Part shown: positions 36,001-47,213 of the stretch, one piece after another
Layout: each line of letters opens with the position of its first letter
How positions within the stretch are numbered: position 1 is the stretch's first letter
Source: Aphrophora alni
Lineage: Eukaryota > Arthropoda > Insecta > Hemiptera > Aphrophoridae
NCBI GenBank assembly: GCA_963513935.1
Contig: OY740774.1
Span: forward strand, 88,120,385 to 88,184,384
DNA: 64,000 nucleotides
Direction: 5' to 3'
Program-made: the position numbers and the translations under genes
The notes under the pieces: model-generated
Database searches by the model: none
Told to the model about the DNA's origin: nothing
Seen by the model: only the letters and a program-made list of their open reading frames with translations

Positions 36001-38759
36001 ACTCACCTTGTTGTAGTAATCCAGGCCTACAATGTCTGCTGCCATATTTCTACCACCTAGCCACAGTTCTAATTATTATTATGGAACAAGGGTTGTTCAG
36101 AATAAGCAAAGTTATAATTAATTAACCTATATTTACTGTATTTGCATTGCACGACAGCCAGCTATTATCCTCAGTATATTAGAGAAAACATAACATCACC
36201 TTACAGTATTCCAACTATCTATAAGCTCTTGTTGGATCAGCTGATCCTATATCTGTGTATAGTTGTAGCCTGGTGTAGTGTTTTCTAAAAGATAAACTTT
36301 AGATATTTTAATGTTGTGCCTCTGGCAATCTGTGTTTTTGTTAGTCGTAGGTATTACCCATACATTACACAATATTTTTAATTGCAGAGTATAAAAAAAA
36401 TATGTATTTGACGTTTGATATTTAAAAAAATATGGAAATGTTTCTATGATGAGTTAAGCAAATTATAGGTAAATTTATATTTATGAAGCATATATTTAGG
36501 ATAAGTGTAAAATTGCTTTTCAACTGCTGTTAGAGTAAAAGACATTTTACAATTTTTATATTTTTTACAAACATATTTTGATAATAGTTTGGATGGAGTT
36601 GTATATTTATTAAATGAGAATTGTTTGCAGGCTGGATTTTTAAATATTTTATTGTTATTTCTATTTTTGGATTATTAAAGAGTGGCTGTAAGATTTTAAT
36701 TTTTAATTTATTTATTACTAAGTTAAAAGATTGTTATTTATCCTTTTTCAGATGATATGATAAATATATTTTCTTCTTTTTTTTTTGTCTTCTAAGTTGT
36801 GTGTAACATCAGTTGGTTTTGTACAGAATATGCAACCAACATTTCACTTTCTTTACAAATATCCCTTCTCTCATAATTGAAAGAGAATAGGTTGTTTATA
36901 ACTTTCAGTAGTTACTTGTTTACCTGGATTTATGTAAACATTTTTGTTCGTTTTTTGTATGTAACAGAGATTCTGAAAGATTCGAAACTACATTTTGTTT
37001 TTTAACTTATATAACTGTAACAGACCTCGCTCCTCCTTAGATGTATGAACGATCTGATTGTTTTATTCTAATTCATAATGCATGACAATTTCGATAAAAG
37101 TTAAACCCAGTTTTAGAGGAAATTGTAGGAAACAAAAGGGTTTAACTATTATTTATTTCCGATTTTTGTGACCCCCATGAAACTCTAAAAGGTTTTAATC
37201 ATAAAAACATCAAAAAAGTAGTGGTGTTATTTTTATATTTTTGATTTTAAAAATTTTCTGTAGAGAAGAGTTGTAGAAAACTGTTCAAATTTTTTTTTTT
37301 TTTTTTAGATTTGTTTTGTATGAGTGCTTGTTATGACTCGTTCACACCATTATATTTAATATTTCAGAGCATGTACTCTTAATCAGAACACCTATGTCCA
37401 TACATAGTAACTGATTTAAGTGGCCACCATTTTTGAACAGAAACAAATATATAAACCTCTCTTATGTATAGTTCGACCTAGTTTGCAAAAAAACTTATTC
37501 CTAAATTTTATAACAACTAAATTCCATAACTGTGTTAGCAACAAACACACACAAAATGCCAAATAGTTCAGTTTTAAACAGGACGTTGTTTCCAAGTATT
37601 GCTCAATATCAGAAGTTCAAGGAACTGTAAATTGTGTATGTATCACGGCGGAAATCCACCATTAAAATTTAAAATATTATTTATCTGTTTTTATTTTTCA
37701 GCTATTCTCAATTTTTGTATTTCAATATTTAGCAATTTATAAAACAATGTTGTTAGATCATTTTTTCTGAATTTGTTTAACTTTAGTTTTGACAATCATA
37801 ATCAGGAATAAGTTAATTATATATAAATCACACGTTCTTTAATCAAGAATTTTTGTCTTTATCTTGTAGAATTTTAAAATATAATTAATTTGTTGAGTAT
37901 ATTTAAACAATCCCTAATCAAATATTTCTTAATTTTGAATATTTACTATAGTTTTAAAAACAAAATGCTTCTATCACAATCATTTTGCTTACAGTCACTC
38001 ATAAACATGACAATTTTTAACTAAATATATATATATATATTTTTTTTTTTAATGTATATGATATAGTATTTATTATTCTCAAAATGCTGTTCAGTTTATC
38101 ATAACTTTTTTAATATATTTTTTTTAAGAAAATACTGTTGTGCTGAATTGCTCATTTTAATTTCATTTGCTGATTGTTTAGTTTTAAGGGAATTTTGTGA
38201 TTAAAGTAACAAAATAATATTTGACTTGCAAAGACTGTTTTGAAGATATTTAAGTTGAAACGCAACCTTAGGAGAGTTGTGGTCAATATGACAATCCTTC
38301 CATCAAAATAAAATGTTAATCTATAAAGACATTGTTTAGATCGTTTAACGAAGCAGAACTAATGTATTGTACATTCAATAAAACTGTTGTAACTGCACTG
38401 TTGTATTATTATTTATTAATTACCTCTTTAGAATGTATTTGTATGAGGTCTGTTGTCATGGACTTGAGCCTAGAATTGGCAAAAGCCAGATTTCTAGCAT
38501 CTAGTAATGCCAATGATCTGACATCTTCTATGAATTGCAGCTGCAAGAGGCCAGAGTGTTGTTACAATGTTTTTTAAAGTTATATGATAATGATGGACTG
38601 TTTATATTTTTGATATAGTTTATTCAGACATTTCATTATTTGTGTCTATAAAAATTAATATTTTATAGACATATAATGACTCTTTCTGAAAAACCTATAT
38701 CATTAATGGTTAAATCATATATGGTGAAAGTTTTGATCCTCTTTATAAGCCATCAACAA
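36001..38759. other. No gene seen
   Basis: AT-rich with T runs and a short TA microsatellite near 38025. The frame 38332-38577 has a Cys-rich end (NCSCKRPECCYN) but no other support. Confidence 0.5.
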
Positions 38760-39330
38760 GCTAAAATGGCGAAGAAGTTATTGACCAACTACGAACACCG
38801 TTTATAAAAGACTGTCATGTTAATGTTTAGTGGAGACATTCATATTAACATGACCAATACAGGAGGAATGCAGCAATATCAAAGTAATATTGACAGTTTT
38901 CTAAAAATCCTGAGGGGTGGTTCATCACCATTACGCACCACAACCCTAAAACATTACCTAAGAGTAGTAAGTGGAGATCCTCTATGAGGCCATGTGGTGC
39001 AAAAGACCAAAACTTAGGTCAGCAGCTACATCATGTTCACTATTTTCTTAAGATGGCACCTTGTGATTTTGGGCAGTTCTGGAACAGAAAATGTCATTGA
39101 AAGGGACCCTATATGAGCCACAAGAAGATTTTACATGCTGCACTCCATTTGCAAAGAAGCATTCGAGATATTCTTCCAACATTGGCTGGACTACTGGAGG
39201 GAAAGGGGCGCATAGATTGTGGTAATTCCAAGCAGACAAGCATTGAAGAGAATCAGTTTAGACCATCAGGTAATTGCATTTTTCCCCTGCCAAAAATTGT
39301 ATACCAGTACTTTTAAACAGATATTGTACA
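38760..39330 (+). pseudogene. Mariner-like transposase 3' relic
   Basis: The + strand reads MAPCDFGQFWNRKCHLKGTL (one shift) then CKEAFEIFFQHWLDYWRERG and A, stop, comparable to the mariner tail APCDFFLFPKLK..LKG ... F..CF..W..R...C. Several stops and frameshifts. Confidence 0.5.
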
Positions 39331-39955
39331 TAAAATATTTTATTAAAAATTTACTTCAAAAACAATAAATTAACATCAATAACCCATTTCCATAGAGCCA
39401 TGTTTAACAACATCATGTTTATAATGATGCACTTGCATAAATTAGGCAAAGAACTTTGTTTCAATAACTCTTCTATAACTATTTACATTGGATCAATTGT
39501 TTATCTTTACTTTATTGTTTTTTAGATAAAATTATTTTTTCACTCAAATGAAAATGTATATTTTAACATAATCAAATACCTAAACATGATTTAAATATGT
39601 ACAAAAATAAAATGTAAAATTATAAACCTTATGGGACACCATGAACATCTTAGGTGTCTGTTGTCTTCAAATTCGTATCATAGTGAAAAATGTCTAATGA
39701 TTTAAAAATAAAGTAGGCCTATTTTTGTATGATCATCATTCACAAAAGTTGTTGAGCTTGAACATTATGTGATATCTAATAGCCTAAATAAAAACAAAAG
39801 TCTAAACGCATATATAGGCTTCTAGGCTTAAATTCTAAATACTCCCTTTAAAGCCATTTTATATGTTCATGTTGATAGATGTATTTCAATGTGTACAACT
39901 TACGATGAATTGAACTGTCATTCACTTTAGTCAAATAAATTATAATACCGGTATA

Positions 39956-39961
39956 TTTATT
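39956..39961 (-). terminator. Poly(A) signal of CHCHD7
   Basis: TTTATT on the + strand reads AATAAA on the - strand, 26 bases past the CHCHD7 stop codon. Confidence 0.5.
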
Positions 39962-39986
39962 TACACAACATATTATTTCTGATTAA

Positions 39987-40307
39987 TCATTGATGTTTAT
40001 TCTTTTCCATATTTTCTGCTTTGATTTTTTCCCTTTCTTCTGGCCATGGAAGATGAGGAGTAATTCCTTTAGCACGCCTTTCTGCACGAACCTTCAACCA
40101 GAAATCGCGGCATCCTTTATAGTTTGCGAAATAAACTTTACATTCATCTTGATTGTAATTGTTCTTGCTTAAACAGTTATAGGACATTATTTGTTCTTTC
40201 AAACATGGATTAGTATATGGACTATTCAGATCCGATGTTCTTTTAATATTTTCTTTCCTTTCTTTTTCAGTTTTAGATTTAGGAAACCCAGCTGTATTCT
40301 CAAACAT
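39987..40307 (-). CDS. CHCHD7: CHCHD7 / COX23-type twin CX9C mitochondrial protein
   Basis: A 106-residue uninterrupted ORF ending in TGA. Cysteines at residues 35, 45, 56 and 66 form two CX9C motifs (CLKEQIMSYNC and CKVYFANYKGC) in a coiled-coil-helix-coiled-coil-helix fold. The block SDLNSPYTNPCL and the stretch RDFWLKVRAERRAKGITPHL resemble the CHCHD7/Cox23 family, which is 80-110 residues long. Family knowledge: such proteins are imported into the mitochondrial intermembrane space by MIA40-dependent oxidative folding, and yeast Cox23 supports cytochrome c oxidase assembly. The 33-residue N-terminal extension is charged and of low complexity. An AATAAA on the same strand lies 26 bases past the stop. 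A non-coding 5' exon further up cannot be excluded. Confidence 0.87.
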   Translation of the reverse strand: MFENTAGFPKSKTEKERKENIKRTSDLNSPYTNPCLKEQIMSYNCLSKNNYNQDECKVYFANYKGCRDFWLKVRAERRAKGITPHLPWPEEREKIKAENMEKNKHQ

Positions 40308-40841
40308 CCTTCTTCTGAGTTTTAGAAGTAACCTTATTTGGAAGCTTTGTATTTAGTAGCATTTGACATAACAACTGTAAATCAATTATATATTTTTTAA
40401 TCCATCTGATAGAGAATGTTTTAATTGGCAAACATATTGTTACTACTAACTTCTTTAATAACTGTAAAGGAAGAACAAAAAATTTATTTTTTAATGGTTT
40501 GCTACCTTCTTATAAAATTAAATATAATCTCTGCAAATTTGTACACATTTTCCTAACCTCAAATAGGCATAGATCTAATCAAATTTGCTTTTTTGTTGCT
40601 ATAACAACAATCTATTATTTTTAGTAATAACATAGGTACCCCAATATTGAGTTTAATGAAGTTTTATTGCTAAGTAGAATTTCAAATAAATACAGTTTGT
40701 AATTTGTATGGATTAAAAATGAAGATTGTTCATGCACTCACAATTGTTTTGTGTGCTTTCCTTTGATTTAGAATTATGTGTTTATATTTATATCAACATA
40801 AAAATATGCAAAATTTAATTCTGAAAAATTACCAGTACTTG
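40308..40841. other. Spacer between CHCHD7 and the satellite
   Basis: It should hold the CHCHD7 promoter; no TATA-like or initiator motif can be singled out in this AT-rich sequence. Confidence 0.4.
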
Positions 40842-43800
40842 CTGTATGTAGGTAATATTAAGAAATAAATAACAAGGTTTAAATTTTTTTTTTTATTTCA
40901 ATGATATATACATCAATAGACGCAGAATCCAATGTAGATCATACACTGCAAAAATCTTTTCGATATCGCTATTAGTTTAGGAGAAATATCAGTTTAAACA
41001 TGAAGAAAAATGTCCATTTTTAACAAAACGCGTTTTGTCACTTTTAAGCCTCTTTTAAAACGTTTATAGCTCAGCAACTAATAATCCGAATGATTTGAAC
41101 ATTTAGGTTCATAAAGACGAAAGTTCAAATTTTCATTGGGTTCTTTCAAATTTTAAATATCTTTTATAGTTTCCGAGATATTAATTGCTAAAAATGACCA
41201 ATTTTCAACTTTTGCAAAATGGTAAGGTACCCCTGACTGTTTGTTAGGCCGAAAAACGCTTTTTTCGAATTTTGTATTTATATTAACATCTCCAGATGCA
41301 GAATTTAATTCTGAATCGAACTGTCATTTCAGAAATGTAAAATATTCATTAATTTCTGAGTTATTTTCATTTTTCTAAAAGTATTTGTAGGTTAGATTTA
41401 AGCTAGTTCATTAGTATAGCATGTAGAGTGCAGCACTTCTAATACAAGATTTACTGTATGTAGGTAACAAGAAGAAATAAATAGCAAGGTTTAAAATAAA
41501 AATTTTTTTTTAACTCAATGATATATACATCAATAGACGCAGAATCCAATGTAGATCATACACTGCAAAAATCTTTTCGATATCGCTATTAGTTTAGGAG
41601 AAATATCAGTTTAAACATGAAGAAAAATGTCCATTTTTAACAAAACACGTTTTGTCACTTTTAAGCCTCTTTTAAAACGTTTATAGCTCAGCAACTAATA
41701 ATCCGAATGATTGGAACATTTAGGTTCATAAAGACGAAAGTTCAAATTTTCATTGGGTTCTTTCAAATTTTAAATATCTTTTATAGTTTCCGAGATATTA
41801 ATTGCTAAAAATGACCAATTTTCAACTTTTGCAAAATGGTAAGGTACCCCCCTAGACTGTTTGTTAGGCCGAAAAACGCTTTTTTCGAATTTTGTATTTA
41901 TATTAACATCTCCAGATGCAGAATTTAATTCTGAATCGAACTGTCATTTCAGAAATGTAAAATATTCATTAATTTCTGAGTTATTTTCATTTTTCTAAAA
42001 GTATTTGTAGGTTAGATTTAAGCTAGTTCATTAGTATAGCATGTAGAGTGCAGCACTTCTAATACAAGATTTACTGTATGTAGGTAATATTAAGAAATAA
42101 ATAACAAGGTTTAAAATTTATTTTTTTTATTTCAATGATATATACATCAATAGACGCAGAATCCAATGTAGATCATACACTGGAAAAATCTTTTCGATAT
42201 CGCTATTAGTTTAGAAGAAATATCAGTTTAAACATGAAGAAAAATGTCCATTTTTAACAAAACACGTTTTGTCACTTTTAAGCCTCTTTTAAAACGTTTA
42301 TAGCTCAGCAACTAATAATCCGAATGATTTGAACATTTAGGTTCATAAAGACGAAAGTTCAAATTTTCATTGGGTTCTTTCAAATTTTAAATATCTTTTA
42401 TAGTTTCCGAGATATTAATTGCTAAAAATGACCAATTTTCAACTTTTGCAAAATGGTAAGGTCCCCTTGACTGTTTGTTAGGCCGAAAAACGCTTTTTTC
42501 GAATTTTGTATTTATATTAACATCTCCAGATGCAGAATTTAATTCTGAATCGAACTGTCATTTCAGAAATGTAAAATATTCATTAATTTCTGAGTTATTT
42601 TCATTTTTCTAAAAGTATTTGTAGGTTAGATTTAAGCTAGTTCATTAGTATAGCATGTAGAGTGCAGCACTTCTAATACAAGATTTACTGTATGTAGGTA
42701 ACAAGAAGAAATAAATAGCAAGGTTTAAAATTAATTTTTTTTTTAATTCAATGATATATACATCAATAGACGCAGAATCCAATGTAGATCATACACTGCA
42801 AAAATCTTTTCGATATCGCTATTAGTTTAGGAGAAATATCAGTTTAAACATGAAGAAAAATGTCCATTTTTAACAAAACGCGTTTTGTCACTTTTAAGCC
42901 TCTTTTAAAACGTTTATAGCTCAGCAACTAATAATCCGAATGATTTGAACATTTAGGTTCATAAAGACGAAAGTTCAAATTTTCATTGGGTTCTTTCAAA
43001 TTTTAAATATCTTTTATAGTTTCCGAGATATTAATTGCTAAAAATGACCAATTTTCAACTTTTGCAAAATGGTAAGGTACCCCTGACTGTTTGTTAGGCC
43101 GAAAAACGCTTTTTTCGAATTTTGTATTTATATTAACATCTCCAGATGCAGAATTTAATTCTGAATCGAACTGTCATTTCAGAAATGTAAAATATTCATT
43201 AATTTCTGAGTTATTTTCATTTTTCTAAAAGTATTTGTAGGTTAGATTTAAGCTAGTTCATTAGTATAGCATGTAGAGTGCAGCACTTCTAATACAAGAT
43301 TTACTGTATGTAGGTAACAAGAAGAAATAAATAGCAAGGTTTAAAATAAAAATTTTTTTTTAACTCAATGATATATACATCAATAGACGCAGAATCCAAT
43401 GTAGATCATACACTGCAAAAATCTTTTCGATATCGCTATTAGTTTAGGAGAAATATCAGTTTAAACATGAAGAAAAATGTCCATTTTTAACAAAACACGT
43501 TTTGTCACTTTTAAGCCTCTTTTAAAACGTTTATAGCTCAGCAACTAATAATCCGAATGATTGGAACATTTAGGTTCATAAAGACGAAAGTTCAAATTTT
43601 CATTGGGTTCTTTCAAATTTTAAATATCTTTTATAGTTTCCGAGATATTAATTGCTAAAAATGACCAATTTTCAACTTTTGCAAAATGGTAAGGTACCCC
43701 CCTAGACTGTTTGTTAGGCCGAAAAACGCTTTTTTCGAATTTTGTATTTATATTAACATCTCCAGATGCAGAATTTAATTCTGAATCGAACTGTCATTTC

Positions 43801-46800
43801 AGAAATGTAAAATATTCATTAATTTCTGAGTTATTTTCATTTTTCTAAAAGTATTTGTAGGTTAGATTTAAGCTAGTTCATTAGTATAGCATGTAGAGTG
43901 CAGCACTTCTAATACAAGATTTACTGTATGTAGGTAATATTAAGAAATAAATAACAAGGTTTAAAATTTATTTTTTTTATTTCAATGATATATACATCAA
44001 TAGACGCAGAATCCAATGTAGATCATACACTGGAAAAATCTTTTCGATATCGCTATTAGTTTAGAAGAAATATCAGTTTAAACATGAAGAAAAATGTCCA
44101 TTTTTAACAAAACACGTTTTGTCACTTTTAAGCCTCTTTTAAAACGTTTATAGCTCAGCAACTAATAATCCGAATGATTTGAACATTTAGGTTCATAAAG
44201 ACGAAAGTTCAAATTTTCATTGGGTTCTTTCAAATTTTAAATATCTTTTATAGTTTCCGAGATATTAATTGCTAAAAATGACCAATTTTCAACTTTTGCA
44301 AAATGGTAAGGTCCCCTTGACTGTTTGTTAGGCCGAAAAACGCTTTTTTCGAATTTTGTATTTATATTAACATCTCCAGATGCAGAATTTAATTCTGAAT
44401 CGAACTGTCATTTCAGAAATGTAAAATATTCATTAATTTCTGAGTTATTTTCATTTTTCTAAAAGTATTTGTAGGTTAGATTTAAGCTAGTTCATTAGTA
44501 TAGCATGTAGAGTGCAGCACTTCTAATACAAGATTTACTGTATGTAGGTAACAAGAAGAAATAAATAGCAAGGTTTAAAATTAATTTTTTTTTTAATTCA
44601 ATGATATATACATCAATAGACGCAGAATCCAATGTAGATCATACACTGCAAAAATCTTTTCGATATCGCTATTAGTTTAGGAGAAATATCAGTTTAAACA
44701 TGAAGAAAAATGTCCATTTTTAACAAAACGCGTTTTGTCACTTTTAAGCCTCTTTTAAAACGTTTATAGCTCAGCAACTAATAATCCGAATGATTTGAAC
44801 ATTTAGGTTCATAAAGACGAAAGTTCAAATTTTCATTGGGTTCTTTCAAATTTTAAATATCTTTTATAGTTTCCGAGATATTAATTGCTAAAAATGACCA
44901 ATTTTCAACTTTTGCAAAATGGTAAGGTACCCCTGACTGTTTGTTAGGCCGAAAAACGCTTTTTTCGAATTTTGTATTTATATTAACATCTCCAGATGCA
45001 GAATTTAATTCTGAATCGAACTGTCATTTCAGAAATGTAAAATATTCATTAATTTCTGAGTTATTTTCATTTTTCTAAAAGTATTTGTAGGTTAGATTTA
45101 AGCTAGTTCATTAGTATAGCATGTAGAGTGCAGCACTTCTAATACAAGATTTACTGTATGTAGGTAACAAGAAGAAATAAATAGCAAGGTTTAAAATAAA
45201 AATTTTTTTTTAACTCAATGATATATACATCAATAGACGCAGAATCCAATGTAGATCATACACTGCAAAAATCTTTTCGATATCGCTATTAGTTTAGGAG
45301 AAATATCAGTTTAAACATGAAGAAAAATGTCCATTTTTAACAAAACACGTTTTGTCACTTTTAAGCCTCTTTTAAAACGTTTATAGCTCAGCAACTAATA
45401 ATCCGAATGATTGGAACATTTAGGTTCATAAAGACGAAAGTTCAAATTTTCATTGGGTTCTTTCAAATTTTAAATATCTTTTATAGTTTCCGAGATATTA
45501 ATTGCTAAAAATGACCAATTTTCAACTTTTGCAAAATGGTAAGGTACCCCCCTAGACTGTTTGTTAGGCCGAAAAACGCTTTTTTCGAATTTTGTATTTA
45601 TATTAACATCTCCAGATGCAGAATTTAATTCTGAATCGAACTGTCATTTCAGAAATGTAAAATATTCATTAATTTCTGAGTTATTTTCATTTTTCTAAAA
45701 GTATTTGTAGGTTAGATTTAAGCTAGTTCATTAGTATAGCATGTAGAGTGCAGCACTTCTAATACAAGATTTACTGTATGTAGGTAATATTAAGAAATAA
45801 ATAACAAGGTTTAAAATTTATTTTTTTTATTTCAATGATATATACATCAATAGACGCAGAATCCAATGTAGATCATACACTGGAAAAATCTTTTCGATAT
45901 CGCTATTAGTTTAGAAGAAATATCAGTTTAAACATGAAGAAAAATGTCCATTTTTAACAAAACACGTTTTGTCACTTTTAAGCCTCTTTTAAAACGTTTA
46001 TAGCTCAGCAACTAATAATCCGAATGATTTGAACATTTAGGTTCATAAAGACGAAAGTTCAAATTTTCATTGGGTTCTTTCAAATTTTAAATATCTTTTA
46101 TAGTTTCCGAGATATTAATTGCTAAAAATGACCAATTTTCAACTTTTGCAAAATGGTAAGGTCCCCTTGACTGTTTGTTAGGCCGAAAAACGCTTTTTTC
46201 GAATTTTGTATTTATATTAACATCTCCAGATGCAGAATTTAATTCTGAATCGAACTGTCATTTCAGAAATGTAAAATATTCATTAATTTCTGAGTTATTT
46301 TCATTTTTCTAAAAGTATTTGTAGGTTAGATTTAAGCTAGTTCATTAGTATAGCATGTAGAGTGCAGCACTTCTAATACAAGATTTACTGTATGTAGGTA
46401 ACAAGAAGAAATAAATAGCAAGGTTTAAAATTAATTTTTTTTTAATTCAATGATATATACATCAATAGACGCAGAATCCAATGTAGATCATACACTGCAA
46501 AAATCTTTTCGATATCGCTATTAGTTTAGGAGAAATATCAGTTTAAACATGAAGAAAAATGTCCATTTTTAACAAAACGCGTTTTGTCACTTTTAAGCCT
46601 CTTTTAAAACGTTTATAGCTCAGCAACTAATAATCCGAATGATTTGAACATTTAGGTTCATAAAGACGAAAGTTCAAATTTTCATTGGGTTCTTTCAAAT
46701 TTTAAATATCTTTTATAGTTTCCGAGATATTAATTGCTAAAAATGACCAATTTTCAACTTTTGCAAAATGGTAAGGTACCCCCCTTGACTGTTTGTTAGG

Positions 46801-47213
46801 CCGAAAAACGCTTTTTTCGAATTTTGTATTTATATTAACATCTCCAGATGCAGAATTTAATTCTGAATCGAACTGTCATTTCAGAAATGTAAAATATTCA
46901 TTAATTTCTGAGTTATTTTCATTTTTCTAAAAGTATTTGTAGGTTAGATTTAAGCTAGTTCATTAGTATAGCATGTAGAGTGCAGCACTTCTAATACAAG
47001 ATTTACTGTATGTAGGTAACAAGAAGAAATAAATAGCAAGGTTTAAAATTAATTTTTTTTTTTTAATTCAATGATATATACATCAATAGACGCAGAATCC
47101 AATGTAGATCATACACTGCAAAAATCTTTTCGATATCGCTATTAGTTTAGGAGAAATATCAGTTTAAACATGAAGAAAAATGTCCATTTTTAACAAAACG
47201 CGTTTTGTCACTT
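40842..47213 (+). repeat. 617-bp satellite organised as a three-monomer higher-order repeat
   Basis: The anchor ATGATATATACATCAATAGA starts at 40901, 41518, 42135, 42751, 43368, 43985, 44601, 45218, 45835, 46450 and 47071, giving spacings of 617, 617, 616, 617, 617, 616, 617, 617, 615 and 621. Monomers fall into types A, B and C in the order ABC ABC ABC A A. Diagnostic sites: A has CAAAACGCGTTTTG; B has GATTGGAACATT and TACCCCCCTAGACTG; C has CACTGGAAAAATC and GTCCCCTTGACTG. The higher-order unit is 1849-1850 bp. The tenth monomer has an A head and a C-type tail; the first has a C-type leader before an A body. The last copy stops after 143 bases at the element beginning at 47214. Confidence 0.97.

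Noticed and set aside
38332..38577. 81-codon ORF with a Cys-rich tail
   Set aside because: No splice support or recognisable family; most of the frame is AT-rich chance sequence.
40842..47213. CRISPR-like or rDNA-like array
   Set aside because: The unit is 617 bp without spacers or RNA-gene features; it is a eukaryotic satellite.
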